Assembly: GCA_024123915.1 (NCBI GenBank) | Contig: CP099650.1 | Span: 7,254,001-7,318,000, forward strand | Source: Oxalobacteraceae bacterium OTU3CAMAD1 | GTDB taxonomy: Bacteria > Pseudomonadota > Gammaproteobacteria > Burkholderiales > Burkholderiaceae_D | Reading direction: 5' to 3' | DNA: 64,000 nt | Position numbers and translations under genes: made by a program | Notes under the pieces: model-generated | What the model was told of the DNA's origin: nothing | Database searches by the model: none | Seen by the model: the letters and a program-made list of their open reading frames with translations, nothing else | Shown: in pieces, positions 44,799-54,181 of the stretch | Layout: each line of letters begins with the position of its first letter | Position numbering within the stretch: position 1 is the stretch's first letter

Positions 44799-45604
44799 CC
44801 GTTCAGCGACAGCACGTCATACATGTCGAACAAACCGGTCGGCTTGTCGGCCAGGAAGCGGCAGGCGCGCAGCGCGCCGTGCGCGTAGGTCGCGCGGCTG
44901 CTCGATTTGTGGCTGATTTCGATGCGCTCACCGATGCCGGCGAACAGCACGGTGTGGTCGCCGACGATGTCGCCGCCACGGATGGTGGCAAAGCCGATCG
45001 ACGATGGATCGCGCTCGCCGGTCACGCCTTCGCGCGCGTAGACGGCGCACTCTTTCAAGTCGCGGCCCAGGGCGTCGGCGATCACTTCGCCCATCTTGAG
45101 GGCGGTGCCGGACGGCGCGTCGACCTTGAAGCGGTGGTGCGCCTCGATCACTTCGATGTCGTAGCCGGTCGACAGCGCCTTGGCGGCCTGCTCGAGCAGC
45201 TTCATCGTGACGTTGACGCCGACGCTGAAATTGGGCGAGAACACGATCGCGGTTTTCTTGGCCGCTTCGGCGATGGCGGCCTTGCCGGCGTCGTCGAAAC
45301 CGGTGGTGCCGATGACCAGTTTGATGCCGTGCTCGGCGCAATAAGCCAAGTGCTCGAGCGTGCCTTCGGGACGGGTGAAGTCGATCAGGTACTGGGCGCC
45401 TGCCAGGCCTTGCGACAGGTCCGACTGCACCAGCACCCCGCCCGGCTTGCCGAGGAAGGCGGCGGCGTCGCTGCCGACGCCGGCCGAACCGGCGCGGTCC
45501 AGGGCGCCGGCCAGGCGCGCGTCCGGCGCGGCCTCGACGGCTTCGATCAGGATGCGGCCCATGCGGCCACTCGCGCCGGCGATGGCGATATTCATTGCGG
45601 TCAT
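44795..45604 (-). CDS. dapB: 4-Hydroxy-tetrahydrodipicolinate reductase
   Basis: Second enzyme of the DAP/lysine branch, 269 aa. NAD(P)-binding IAGASGRMG starts the protein and the catalytic block is [15 protein letters not shown] (His-His, Lys), with GTTGF and [10 protein letters not shown] in between. AAGGAAG lies before the ATG at 45604. Follows bamE after 10 bp and overlaps exbB. Confidence 0.96.
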   Translation of the reverse strand: MTAMNIAIAGASGRMGRILIEAVEAAPDARLAGALDRAGSAGVGSDAAAFLGKPGGVLVQSDLSQGLAGAQYLIDFTRPEGTLEHLAYCAEHGIKLVIGTTGFDDAGKAAIAEAAKKTAIVFSPNFSVGVNVTMKLLEQAAKALSTGYDIEVIEAHHRFKVDAPSGTALKMGEVIADALGRDLKECAVYAREGVTGERDPSSIGFATIRGGDIVGDHTVLFAGIGERIEISHKSSSRATYAHGALRACRFLADKPTGLFDMYDVLSLNG

Positions 45605-45614
45605 GCGTGCTTCC

Positions 45615-46268
45615 TTATCTGTTCTGGTTACCCACCGTCACGCCAACCGGCGCGGGCGCGGCGTTGTCGCTGCCCGAGTTGGTGGGCGGCGGCACGCTCG
45701 ACGCAGGCTTGTTGTCGGGGGCGTCCGGATTTTTCTTGATCTTCGGCGCCGGGCCGGCGATGCGGGCGATGTATTCTTTTTCGGTCGGCAGGTTGCCGCC
45801 TTCCCAGCGCGCGACCTTGCCGTCGTTGTCGAAGAAGACGATGACGCGGCTGGTGGTGACTTCGCCGTTGCCCTTGGCCATGCGGAACGCGTAGTCCCAG
45901 CGGTTGGCGTGGAACGGGTCGGTCAGCAGCGCGGTGCCGAAGATGAAGCGGACCTGGTCGCGCGTCATGCCGACTTTCAATTGCGCCAACATTTCCTCAG
46001 ATACAAAGTTGCCTTGCTGGATATCAGGACGGTATGGCGAGAAGAACCACATAAACTTTTGCAGCGGGGTGATGGTGGTCGTTTGCGCGCCCTTGCTGGC
46101 GTCCAGGGTGGTCCCGGTTTCCTTGACCTGGTTCGATTTCTCGCCCAGGGTGGTGTTGGAAGCACAGCCGCCGGCGGCCAGCGCGACGCAGACGGCGCCT
46201 GCGAGCAACGGAGCACGGCGGGTAAAACGGTGCGACAAAGACTGCAATAAAGCCGGGGTGACGCGCAT
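45615..46268 (-). CDS. bamE: Outer membrane assembly lipoprotein BamE
   Basis: 217 aa with a lipoprotein signal (VALAAGGC). The SmpA/OmlA domain (about 70-150) is recognised by [41 protein letters not shown] in parts. The C-terminal 60 residues are a Pro/Asn/Ser-rich tail, longer than in E. coli (113 aa). I use the ATG at 46268 (TTGAGG upstream); a longer frame starts at 46289. Diverges from fur, the usual order in this group. Confidence 0.93.
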   Translation of the reverse strand: MRVTPALLQSLSHRFTRRAPLLAGAVCVALAAGGCASNTTLGEKSNQVKETGTTLDASKGAQTTTITPLQKFMWFFSPYRPDIQQGNFVSEEMLAQLKVGMTRDQVRFIFGTALLTDPFHANRWDYAFRMAKGNGEVTTSRVIVFFDNDGKVARWEGGNLPTEKEYIARIAGPAPKIKKNPDAPDNKPASSVPPPTNSGSDNAAPAPVGVTVGNQNR

Positions 46269-46550
46269 AAGTGTCCTCAATCTGGTCAAGCGGAAATGCC
46301 GAAAAACGCTATATCATAAAGCACATGGTGCGAGATGGGGCCGCGCGGGCACGCGAAGTGACAGCATTATCCTGTAAAACCGGGGATATGTCCTTGTTTT
46401 GCAAGGCGCAAGTGTAAATGTTTGCAAACGCCGTCCGGCCCGCGATGCCGCAATAAGCGGCAGCAATAAGTGGAGGCAATGAGTGCGGTGGGTCGCGGAG
46501 TGCGTTAAACTGTGGGCTAGCTATCGCCAACCAGAATAAGAGTGTCCAAC

Positions 46551-46979
46551 ATGGGTAACAATCCAACCGATCTGAAGGCCAGCGGCCTCAAAGCCACCCT
46601 GCCTCGCCTTAAAATCCTGGACATCTTCCAGAACAGCGACGTCCGCCACCTGACGGCCGAGGATGTCTACAAGATCCTGCTGGCCGACAATATGGACGTC
46701 GGCCTGGCCACCGTCTACCGCGTGCTGACCCAGTTCGAGCAAGCCGGCCTGCTGAACCGCAACCACTTTGAAACCGGCAAGGCCATCTTCGAGCTCAACG
46801 AAGGTTCCCACCACGACCACCTGGTGTGTCTGGATTGCGGCCGGGTCGAGGAGTTCTTCGACGAAGAGATCGAAACGCGCCAGCAGATGGTCGCCAAGGA
46901 GCGCGGCTTCAAGATCGCCGAGCACGCGCTGGCGATCTACGGCAATTGCATCAAGACGGCTTGCCCGCACCGGCCTTGA
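46551..46979 (+). CDS. fur: Ferric uptake regulator
   Basis: Iron-responsive repressor, 142 aa. Winged helix ([26 protein letters not shown]), zinc/iron site [16 protein letters not shown] with the CxxC-type Cys pair, and a C-terminal ACPHRP. The ATG at 46551 is preferred to the GTG at 46542. It diverges from bamE across 282 bp, which should hold both promoters; a convincing Fur box was not found by eye. Confidence 0.95.
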   Translation: MGNNPTDLKASGLKATLPRLKILDIFQNSDVRHLTAEDVYKILLADNMDVGLATVYRVLTQFEQAGLLNRNHFETGKAIFELNEGSHHDHLVCLDCGRVEEFFDEEIETRQQMVAKERGFKIAEHALAIYGNCIKTACPHRP

Positions 46980-46980
46980 A

Positions 46981-47051
46981 TGTATGCGCCCCGGCGGCGC
47001 ATACACTCAACCCGGTACGGCGGGGTCGTACCCCGTACGGGGTACGACCCC
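46981..47051. repeat. Two adjacent palindromes between fur and hrcA
   Basis: First, TGTATGCGCC/GGCGCATACA (46981-47005) with a 5-nt loop begins right after the fur stop. Second, 47022-47051 is a perfect 30-bp palindrome with GGGGTCGTACCCC ends. Both genes run towards this point, so the hairpins could end or insulate transcription on both strands, though neither has a T-run. The second belongs to the GGGGTC/GACCCC family. Confidence 0.7.
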
Positions 47052-47076
47052 AAGCTGCACGCCGTGCGGGTTAAAA

Positions 47077-48093
47077 CTAATTGTGGCTCAACGCATTCGA
47101 TAGAAGTTTGGCCGTGATATCGACGATCGGTATCACGCGCTCGTAGGCCATGCGGGTCGGGCCGATCACCCCCAGGGTGCCGACGATCTTGCCGTTGGCC
47201 ATGTACGGCGCGGTCACCACGCTCATCTCGTCCATCGGCACCAGGCTCGATTCGCCGCCGATATAAATCTGCACGCCGCTGGCCTTGCTCGACACGTCGA
47301 GCAGCTGCATCAAGCCCGTCTTTTGCTCGAACATGTCGAACATCTGCCGCAGCGACGTCATGTTCGACGACAAATCGCTCACCGACAGCAGGTTGCGCTC
47401 GCCGGCGATGACCATGTCGTCCGAGTTGTCCGCCATCGCCTCGCTGCCCGCCTCCACTGCCGCCTGCATGAGCCTGCCCATGTCGTCGCGCAACTGGCGC
47501 ACCTCGGTCTGCAAGCGCGTGTGCACCTCGTCGAAGGCCAGGCCGCCGTAGTTCTGGTTGATGTAGTTGGCCGACTGGATCAGCTGCGTGGGGCTGTAGT
47601 CGACATCGGTCAGCAGCAGGCGGTTTTGCACGTCGCCGGTGGGGCCGACGATCACCAGCAGGATGCGCTTCTCCCCCAGCCGCAGGAATTCGATCTGCTG
47701 GAACACCGATTCGCGGCGCGGGCTGAGCACCACGCCGGCGAACTGCGACAGCGACGACAGCATCTGCGCCGCGTTGGAAATCATTTTCTGCGGCTGCGGC
47801 GCCTGCAGGCGCATGCGGCCCTCGACCGATTGCTCGTCCAGATGTTGCACCGTCAGCAAGGTGTCGACAAAGATGCGGTAGCCGCGCGGCGTCGGCACCC
47901 GGCCGGCCGAAGTGTGCGGGCTGGCGACGTAACCGAGCTCCTCGAGGTCGGCCATGATGTTGCGGATCGTCGCCGGCGACAGGTCCAGGCCGGAGATCTT
48001 GGAGAGCGCGCGCGAGCCGACCGGCTGGCCGTCCGCGATATAGCGTTCCACCAGGGCTTTGAGCAGGGTTTGAGCGCGTGTGTCGAGTTGCAT
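47077..48093 (-). CDS. hrcA: Heat-inducible transcription repressor
   Basis: Repressor of groE and dnaK-type heat-shock genes through CIRCE elements, 338 aa. N-terminal winged helix [37 protein letters not shown] linker, GAF-like centre and the C-terminal [16 protein letters not shown] block. The ATG at 48093 starts the conserved MQLDTRAQ; a frame open to 48177 is not conserved. No CIRCE is visible upstream, so autoregulation is unlikely. Confidence 0.95.
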   Translation of the reverse strand: MQLDTRAQTLLKALVERYIADGQPVGSRALSKISGLDLSPATIRNIMADLEELGYVASPHTSAGRVPTPRGYRIFVDTLLTVQHLDEQSVEGRMRLQAPQPQKMISNAAQMLSSLSQFAGVVLSPRRESVFQQIEFLRLGEKRILLVIVGPTGDVQNRLLLTDVDYSPTQLIQSANYINQNYGGLAFDEVHTRLQTEVRQLRDDMGRLMQAAVEAGSEAMADNSDDMVIAGERNLLSVSDLSSNMTSLRQMFDMFEQKTGLMQLLDVSSKASGVQIYIGGESSLVPMDEMSVVTAPYMANGKIVGTLGVIGPTRMAYERVIPIVDITAKLLSNALSHN

Positions 48094-48173
48094 ACTGTAT
48101 ATCTTATTTGCCGAGAGTTGCCGTATTTGCCTATTATGCACGCTCCGCGCCGGCCGGGGGCTGTCGTGTGACA

Positions 48174-48881
48174 TCAATCAGCCAGTTGTTGCCTCACCCA
48201 TGCCAGCAGCTCGTGGAAATCGGCGCAAATGGCGTCTGGCGCGATGCCGGCGTCGAGGTGGGCGGTGCTGCCGGTGCGGTTCATCCACACGGCGCGCATG
48301 CCCACGGCCTGCGCGCCGCGCACGTCCAGGCGCAGGTCGTCGCCGACGTAGACCGCGTCGCCCGGCGCCACACCCATCGCCTCGCAGGCGGCCAGGAAGA
48401 TGGACGGATCGGGCTTGGCGACGCCGAAGCGGGCCGAGGCCAGCGCTACCTCGAAATGGTGGTGCAGTCCGATGACTTCAAGGTCGGCGTTGCCGTTGGT
48501 GATCACGCCCAGCCGCAGCATGCCGCCCAGCTCGGCGAGCACGGGCGCGACGTCGTCGAACAGGGTGACGGCGTTGCGCAGCACGTTGAAGTGTTGCATC
48601 GCGCCGTCGATGTGGGCCGCGTCCTCGCCGGTCTCGGCGAACACCGCCTCGAGCGCGACGCGGCGCAGCCGGTACAGGTCGGCCGTCAGCTCCGGCTGTT
48701 TTTCCAGCAGCGCCAGGCGCAGCGCGCGCAGCGCCTCGACCGAATACTTGCTGGTGACGGCCGGCGCGCGCTCGGCCAGCCAGGCGTGCCAGCCGGTTTC
48801 GGCCGCCGCGATGACCGGGCCGATCGGCCACAGGGTGTCGTCCAGATCGAACAGCAGAGCTTGTGGTGGGCGTGGTGTCAT
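48174..48881 (-). CDS. HAD-IA family phosphatase
   Basis: 235 aa. The four HAD motifs are visible: DLDDTLWP (motif I), VITNGNAD (II), AKPDPSIF (III, Lys) and [13 protein letters not shown] (IV). A helical cap (about 20-100) defines subclass IA. Its substrate could be a small phosphorylated metabolite, as for YjjG/YigB relatives. It lies upstream of hrcA on the same strand, 80 bp away. Confidence 0.9.
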   Translation of the reverse strand: MTPRPPQALLFDLDDTLWPIGPVIAAAETGWHAWLAERAPAVTSKYSVEALRALRLALLEKQPELTADLYRLRRVALEAVFAETGEDAAHIDGAMQHFNVLRNAVTLFDDVAPVLAELGGMLRLGVITNGNADLEVIGLHHHFEVALASARFGVAKPDPSIFLAACEAMGVAPGDAVYVGDDLRLDVRGAQAVGMRAVWMNRTGSTAHLDAGIAPDAICADFHELLAWVRQQLAD

Positions 48882-49083
48882 GGGGCGGAAAAAATAAGTG
48901 GACTCCGGGCTATTGTCGCACCGATCGGGCGCCGTCGCCGTGCGCGTCCTCGCGCGTCCCTAACAAGCTGTTACATCCATTGGGGGGACTGGTGTTACCA
49001 AATGCACTAAAATACGGGGCAAATCCGTGTAAGATGCTGCACCCGTGCGTGCTGCCGGCCCTATTCGTTTTGGAGAAGATTTT

Positions 49084-49710
49084 ATGAAAAGTGTGTATCC
49101 GCGTGCGGGCCTGGCCCTGCTGTGTGCCGTTATTCTGAGCGCCTGCGGCGGCGGCAATGACGGTAACCTGCAACTGGCGGGCCAGATCAGCGGCCTGAGC
49201 AAGCCCGGCCTGGTCCTGATCAACAAGAACACCGGCGAGAAACTGCCCGTCGCCATCGGCGCGACCACTTTCCTTTTCACCCGCTACCTGGCGACCGATG
49301 AGAATTTCAACGTCGACATCGACACGCAGCCGACCGGCGCCAAATGCACCGCCTCGGAAAACATCAACCGGGCCAACGTCTTCACGTCCGTTCGTGTGCA
49401 GATCAGCTGCCAGGTCAACCCCTGGGTGCTCGGCGGCGTGGTCAAGGGCCTGGCCGACGACGGCGTGGCCGGCAACACCGACGGCGTCACCCTGGCCAAC
49501 GGACCGGACACCGTGTATGTCCCGCCACCGACCGTCGCCGGCGGCGACGTGCTGTTCTCCTTTGCCAGCTTCGTCGGCGATGGTTCGCCGTTCGGCGTGA
49601 CCGTGCTGGCGCAGCCGGCCAGCCGGACCTGCACGGTCGCGGCCCCCAGCACCGGCCTGATGCCTGCTGGCAACTACGATAAGTTGGTCATCACTTGCGT
49701 CGCAAAATAA
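49084..49710 (+). CDS. Lipoprotein of two repeated beta domains (paralogue 1)
   Basis: 208 aa, lipobox ILSAC near residue 20, then GGG and two consecutive beta-rich repeats of about 90 residues, each beginning GxIsGLskPGLvLin and ending in a Cys-containing strand (VQISCQV, VITCVAK). GGAG lies before the ATG. The next gene encodes a clear paralogue after 38 bp. I do not know a named family for it; it looks like a surface or periplasmic adhesive or stabilising module. Confidence 0.7.
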   Translation: MKSVYPRAGLALLCAVILSACGGGNDGNLQLAGQISGLSKPGLVLINKNTGEKLPVAIGATTFLFTRYLATDENFNVDIDTQPTGAKCTASENINRANVFTSVRVQISCQVNPWVLGGVVKGLADDGVAGNTDGVTLANGPDTVYVPPPTVAGGDVLFSFASFVGDGSPFGVTVLAQPASRTCTVAAPSTGLMPAGNYDKLVITCVAK

Positions 49711-49748
49711 ACGCGCCGCGCGCGTCTGCTAAATCTTTGGAGAATTAC

Positions 49749-50402
49749 ATGAAATTATCGTATCTGGGCGCCATCCTGGCGGTGAGCGCGGCGGCGGCCC
49801 TGGTGGCCGGTTGCGGCGGCAAGGCGCAATACACCGTGCAGGGCCCGATCAGCGGACTGGCCACCCCCGGCCTGCAACTGAGCAATGGCGGCGAGACCAT
49901 TTCCATCCCGGCCGGCGCGACCAGCTTCGCGTTCCCGCGTCAGATCGGCTATGGCACGAGCTACAACGTCACGTTCGCGCAACAGCCGGAACATATGGTG
50001 TGCGGCTTCAATCAAACGCCCAACACCGGCTCGGCCGGCCAAACGGTGGCGATTTCGGTGTCGATCGCCTGCGTGCGCAGGACATATACGGTGGGCGGCC
50101 AGTTCACCGGCCTGTTCCAGGTCCCCGCAGCCGGCACCACCGCCGCCGCCGCGCGCACCGTGACCCTGTTGAACGGCTCGGCCGGCGGCGCCGTGACCCT
50201 GAGCAGCCCGGTAGACGGCAGCGGCGCCGGCGATTTCGCGTTCACCACCGCCGTGGCGGACGGCCAAGCGTATGGCGTGACCATCCACCCCGACCCGACC
50301 TTGAGCTCGACCGACATCACCTGCACGGTGAAGAACGGCGTGGGCGTCATGGGGGAAGCCGCCGTGACCAATCTGCTGGTCGAGTGCAAACCGAAACAAT
50401 AG
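49749..50402 (+). CDS. Lipoprotein of two repeated beta domains (paralogue 2)
   Basis: 217 aa, lipobox LVAGC, then the same pattern as its upstream neighbour: GPISGLATPGLQLSNGGETISIPAGATSF, a QPEHMVCGF segment, IACV, and a second repeat starting GGQFTGLF and ending LLVECKPKQ. The shared plan indicates tandem gene duplication. TTTGGAG precedes the ATG. A structured 3' region of about 125 nt ends in a strong terminator. Confidence 0.7.
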   Translation: MKLSYLGAILAVSAAAALVAGCGGKAQYTVQGPISGLATPGLQLSNGGETISIPAGATSFAFPRQIGYGTSYNVTFAQQPEHMVCGFNQTPNTGSAGQTVAISVSIACVRRTYTVGGQFTGLFQVPAAGTTAAAARTVTLLNGSAGGAVTLSSPVDGSGAGDFAFTTAVADGQAYGVTIHPDPTLSSTDITCTVKNGVGVMGEAAVTNLLVECKPKQ

Positions 50403-50527
50403 TGGAGGGGGAGACGACAGATATTCACATACCTGATGTTTGATATGTGAAAAATAAAGTGGCGTGATATACCGCGACGCAGCATACTGTACTTGTCTCC
50501 TCCACTTCTTGCAAAGGAATTGGATTT

Positions 50528-50556
50528 AGCCCGCTTTAACCAGCGGGCTTTTTTTT
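50528..50556 (+). terminator. Rho-independent terminator after the lipoprotein pair
   Basis: Stem AGCCCGCT/AGCGGGCT with a 6-nt loop and eight T (50549-50556). The 125 bp between the stop at 50402 and this hairpin contain an 8-bp repeat TTCACATA/TATGTGAA and a GTGGAG/CTCCAC pair, so the 3' UTR is strongly folded. Confidence 0.85.
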
Positions 50557-50581
50557 GCCTGTCGTTTTATAAAAAACCAGC

Positions 50582-50667
50582 GGGGTCAGGTCCGACATTC
50601 GGACACGGACTCAACCTTACCGCTTGGTCTAAGGACGAGGTCGTGTCCGAATGTCGGACCTGACCCC
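50582..50667. repeat. Large palindrome with perfect 26-bp arms
   Basis: Arms 50582-50607 and 50642-50667 are exact reverse complements beginning GGGGTCAGGTCCGACATTCG; the 34-bp centre has a further CCTTA/TAAGG pair. It lies between the lipoprotein terminator and the end of rsmA. Its outer 12 bases equal those of the inverted repeat at 10854-11021 (right end). Confidence 0.85.
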
Positions 50668-50678
50668 GGGGTGGGGGG

Positions 50679-51449
50679 TTATTTGAGGAGGTTGGCGAGG
50701 GCGACATACTGGGCCAGCCCGACCGTTTCCGGACGGTGCGTCGGGTCGATGCCCGCTTCGACGATCTGCGCTTCGGTGAACATGCCGGCGAGGCAGTTGC
50801 GGATCACCTTGCGCCGCTGCGAGAACGCCTTCAATACCACCGCTTCGAGGGTCGGGCCGTCGCACGGCAGTTGCTCGGCCACCGGGATCATGCGCACGAT
50901 CGCCGATTCGACCTTCGGCGGCGGATCGAACGCTTCCGGCGGCACCACGAACAGCAAGGTCATGTCATAGCGCCATTGCAGCATCACCGACAGGCGGCCG
51001 TAGGTCTTGCTGCCCGGCTCGGCCACCATGCGCTCGACCACCTCTTTTTGCAGCATGAAGTGCTGGTCCTTGACCAGCGGCGCGAACGTGGCCAGGTGGA
51101 ACAGCAACGGGCTGGAGATGTTGTACGGCAGGTTGCCGACGATGCGCAGTTTCTCCCCTTCCGGCACCGGGATCGTGCTGTAGTCGAACTTTAGCGCGTC
51201 GCCAGCGTGGATGGTCAGCTTGGCCGGGTTGTAGGTCTTTTCCAGGCGGGCGACCAGGTCGCGGTCGAGCTCGACCACGTGCATCATCTTGAGCGTGCGC
51301 ATCAGCTGCTCGGTCATGGCGCCCAAACCGGGACCGATCTCGACCATGGCGTCGTCCGGCGCTGGCGCGATCGCCTCGGTAATGCTCGACAGGACGTATT
51401 TGTCGTGCAGGAAGTTCTGGCCAAAGCGTTTGCGGGCTACGTGTTTCAT
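50679..51449 (-). CDS. rsmA: 16S rRNA dimethyladenosine transferase
   Basis: KsgA methylase modifying A1518/A1519 of 16S rRNA; 256 aa. Starts with [14 protein letters not shown], has the SAM motif [11 protein letters not shown] and the [11 protein letters not shown] catalytic motif. Last gene of surA-pdxA-rsmA, 24 bp after pdxA, the order conserved in proteobacteria. Confidence 0.97.
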   Translation of the reverse strand: MKHVARKRFGQNFLHDKYVLSSITEAIAPAPDDAMVEIGPGLGAMTEQLMRTLKMMHVVELDRDLVARLEKTYNPAKLTIHAGDALKFDYSTIPVPEGEKLRIVGNLPYNISSPLLFHLATFAPLVKDQHFMLQKEVVERMVAEPGSKTYGRLSVMLQWRYDMTLLFVVPPEAFDPPPKVESAIVRMIPVAEQLPCDGPTLEAVVLKAFSQRRKVIRNCLAGMFTEAQIVEAGIDPTHRPETVGLAQYVALANLLK

Positions 51450-51473
51450 GGTTGTTCTTTTGTCGAGTGAATT

Positions 51474-52583
51474 TTAAAGGCCGGCGACGGCGTCGGCCAT
51501 CGCCAGCGCGGTGGCGATGGCCGCCTCCATGCTGCCGCAGTCGGCCAGGCCGAGGCCTTGCGCCGCCAGGTCGAGCGCCGTGCCGTGGTCGACCGAGGTG
51601 CGGATCAGCGGCAGGCCGAGCGTGATGTTGACGCCCTGCCCGAACGTGGCGTACTTAAGTACCGGCAAGCCCTGGTCGTGGTACATGGCCAGCACGCAGT
51701 CGGCGTCCTTCAGGTATTTGGGCTGGAACAGGGTGTCGGCCGGATACGGGCCGCGCGCGTCGATGCCGCGCGCCTGCGCCGCCGCGATCGCCGGCGCGAT
51801 GACGTCGATGTCCTCGCGCCCCAGGTAGCCGCCCTCGCCCGCGTGCGGGTTCAGGCCGCACAGCAGGATGCGCGGCGCGGCGATGCCGAACTTGGTTTTC
51901 AGATCGTCGTCGATGATGTCGAGGATCCGCGCCAGGCCGTCCTGCGTGAGCGCGGCGGCGACGTCTTTGAGCGCCAGGTGGGTGGTGGCCAGCGCCACCC
52001 GCAGCGGCGGCGGCATCGTTCCACCGGCCGGGGCCGGCGGCTGGCCGGCCAGCATCATCACCACTTGCGCGGTGCCGGTCTGGTCGGCGAAGTATTCGGT
52101 GTGGCCGGAGAATTTGACGCCGGCGTCGTTGATGGTGCTCTTTTGCAGCGGCGCGGTGACCACCGCCTCGAACCAGCCGGCGCGCACGCCTTCGATGGCG
52201 GCGTCCAGCGTGGCCAGCACGGCGCGGCCGTTGTTCTTGTCGAGTTTGCCCGGCACCACGTGGGCGTCGAGCGGCACGTCGATCACGCTGATGCGCCCGG
52301 GGCCGAAGTGCGGCAGGCCGCCGTTGCGCACCGCCTGCAGGGACAGCGCCGACAGCCGGATGCCGGGGTCGATGTCGGCGGCGATCATCGAAAGAAACGC
52401 GGCGTCGCCCAGCAGCACGCAGTCGACCTCGTGCCGGCGCGCCCAGGCGGCGCGGATCGAGATTTCCGGGCCGATGCCTGCCGGCTCGCCGACGGTGACG
52501 GCGACGACCGGCCGTCCCTGGCGCCGGCGCGCGGGAAACATGGGAGCAGCCTCTGTGCGCCCGGTGGATGAAGTGGCGCCCAT
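51474..52583 (-). CDS. pdxA: 4-Hydroxythreonine-4-phosphate dehydrogenase
   Basis: NAD-dependent step of pyridoxal phosphate synthesis; 369 aa. Signature parts: [23 protein letters not shown] (metal His), [10 protein letters not shown] (His) and [11 protein letters not shown] (His), ending [13 protein letters not shown]. The ATG at 52583 has AAGGGAG; the N-terminal 20 residues before [11 protein letters not shown] are an extension over the E. coli protein. Lies 22 bp after surA. Confidence 0.95.
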   Translation of the reverse strand: MGATSSTGRTEAAPMFPARRRQGRPVVAVTVGEPAGIGPEISIRAAWARRHEVDCVLLGDAAFLSMIAADIDPGIRLSALSLQAVRNGGLPHFGPGRISVIDVPLDAHVVPGKLDKNNGRAVLATLDAAIEGVRAGWFEAVVTAPLQKSTINDAGVKFSGHTEYFADQTGTAQVVMMLAGQPPAPAGGTMPPPLRVALATTHLALKDVAAALTQDGLARILDIIDDDLKTKFGIAAPRILLCGLNPHAGEGGYLGREDIDVIAPAIAAAQARGIDARGPYPADTLFQPKYLKDADCVLAMYHDQGLPVLKYATFGQGVNITLGLPLIRTSVDHGTALDLAAQGLGLADCGSMEAAIATALAMADAVAGL

Positions 52584-52605
52584 GTGTGCTCCCTTGATGG
52601 CCGGA

Positions 52606-54093
52606 TTACTGTTTCGCGGCCGCCGCGGCAGCGGCGCCCTCTTCGGTGCGGAACTCGACGTAGGCGCGGTCGCGCACTTCGCGCTGCCAGCTCTCGGCCG
52701 CCTCTTCCATCTTGCGTTCGCGGATGGCCTGGCGCGCGTTGTTGCGCTCGCGCTCCTTGGAGACGTCGTCGCTCTTGCGCTCGAGCACCTCGATCAGGTG
52801 CACGCCGAAGCTGGTCTCGACCGGCTGCGACACTTCACCGATTTTCAGGTTGTTCATCGCCGCTTCGAACTCGGGCATCGTATCGCCCGGGTACAGCCAG
52901 CCGAGGTCGCCGCCCTTGGCGGCCGAGCCGTCGTTCGACACCAGGCGCGCCAGGTCTTCGAACTTGGCGGCGTTGTTGTCGAGGCGTTCCTTCAGTTCGG
53001 CCAGCTTGCGCTTGGCGTCGGCCGCGCTCATCGTCGGCGTGACCTTGATCAGGATGTGGCGCGCGTGGGTCTGCTGCACGGACTGGGCGGCCTGCGCCTC
53101 GGCCACGCTGCGGCGGTCCACCGCCTTCAGGATGTGGAAGGCGCCGGTGCTTTTGATGATCGGCGTAACCTGGCCCGGTTTGAGCTTGACCAGCGCCTCG
53201 GCGAACACCGGCGGCAGCCGCTCGGGCTGGCGCCAGCCGACCACGCCGCCCTGCAGCGCATCGCTGGCGTCCGAGTAGGTGGCGGCCATCTTGGCGAAGT
53301 CGGCGCCGGTGCGCAGCTGGCGCATCACTTCCTCGGCGCGCGCGCGGCGCTGGGCGATCACCTCGGCCGTGGCGTTGTCCGGGATGCGCACCATGATTTG
53401 CGAAATATTGATCTCGGTCTGCTCGGCGGCGGCGGCCTTCTCGGCGGCGATGAAGCTGTCGACCTCGGCGTCGGAGATCTGGATCTTGGCGTCAACCTCG
53501 TGCTCGCGCAGGCGCTGCATGATGATCTCTTCGCGGATCTCCTCGCGGAACGAGGCGAACGGCGTGCCGTCCTTTTCCATCTGGTTGCGCAAGTCCTGCA
53601 CGCTGAGCTTTTGCGCCTCGGCGATGCGGCCGATGGCGCGGTCGAGCTGGGTGTCGTCGACGCGCACGCCCATCTCCTTGGCCATCTGCAACTGCGCGCG
53701 CTCGACGATCATACGCTCGAGCAGCTGGCGCTGGAAGTCGGCCGGGGCCGGCATTTGCACATTCTGCGCCTTCATGCGGGCGGTGACGGTCTTGATGCGG
53801 TTGGCCAGCTCGCGCTGGGTGATGACGTCGTCGTTGACGACAACGACGATGGAGTCGATGGCGACGTTGCTCGACGAGCCGGGCGGAATGAAACCCTTGC
53901 CGTCGGCTTTCGCTTCCGGCTTGGCGGCGGCCGCACCGGTGGCGGCGGCGGTGGCCGCGCTGGCGGCGGGGGCCGGGGCGGTGACGGCGGCGGCCGGCGC
54001 CGGTTTTTTCGAGAACAGGCTGCAACCGCCCAGGGCGGTGGTGCACAACAGGACGGCGAGTAGCTTCATTTGGTACATACTGGCATTACGCAT
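52606..54093 (-). CDS. surA: Periplasmic chaperone SurA, predicted lipoprotein
   Basis: Outer-membrane protein chaperone, 495 aa. Order: N-terminal SurA_N helices (about 70-190), two parvulin PPIase domains (about 205-310 and 325-430) and a C-terminal helix. Unusually, the signal ends in a lipobox, TALGGC (C24) with Ser at +2, then about 45 residues of Ala/Pro/Lys-rich linker. E. coli SurA is soluble and cleaved by signal peptidase I. Here an outer-membrane anchor is predicted. Between lptD and pdxA. Confidence 0.93.
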   Translation of the reverse strand: MRNASMYQMKLLAVLLCTTALGGCSLFSKKPAPAAAVTAPAPAASAATAAATGAAAAKPEAKADGKGFIPPGSSSNVAIDSIVVVVNDDVITQRELANRIKTVTARMKAQNVQMPAPADFQRQLLERMIVERAQLQMAKEMGVRVDDTQLDRAIGRIAEAQKLSVQDLRNQMEKDGTPFASFREEIREEIIMQRLREHEVDAKIQISDAEVDSFIAAEKAAAAEQTEINISQIMVRIPDNATAEVIAQRRARAEEVMRQLRTGADFAKMAATYSDASDALQGGVVGWRQPERLPPVFAEALVKLKPGQVTPIIKSTGAFHILKAVDRRSVAEAQAAQSVQQTHARHILIKVTPTMSAADAKRKLAELKERLDNNAAKFEDLARLVSNDGSAAKGGDLGWLYPGDTMPEFEAAMNNLKIGEVSQPVETSFGVHLIEVLERKSDDVSKERERNNARQAIRERKMEEAAESWQREVRDRAYVEFRTEEGAAAAAAAKQ

Positions 54094-54116
54094 GGTAGAA
54101 CGCTCATGAGTCAGGT

Positions 54117-54169
54117 GTAAAAAAAATCAAAAGGCGCGCGCCCCGAACAGGGGAACGACGGCGCGCGCC
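54117..54169 (-). terminator. Terminator hairpin between lptD and surA
   Basis: On the minus strand a GGCGCGCGCC stem (10 bp, with an inner CCCC/GGGG pairing in the loop) is followed by TTTTGATTTTTTTT. It lies in the 88-bp lptD-surA gap and should reduce read-through, so surA-pdxA-rsmA expression would be partly uncoupled from lptD. Confidence 0.75.
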
Positions 54170-54181
54170 CGGATGCCTTGC

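Noticed and set aside
47077..48173. CIRCE element for HrcA autoregulation
   Set aside because: The TTAGCACTC-N9-GAGTGCTAA palindrome is not present upstream of hrcA or elsewhere that I could see in the window.
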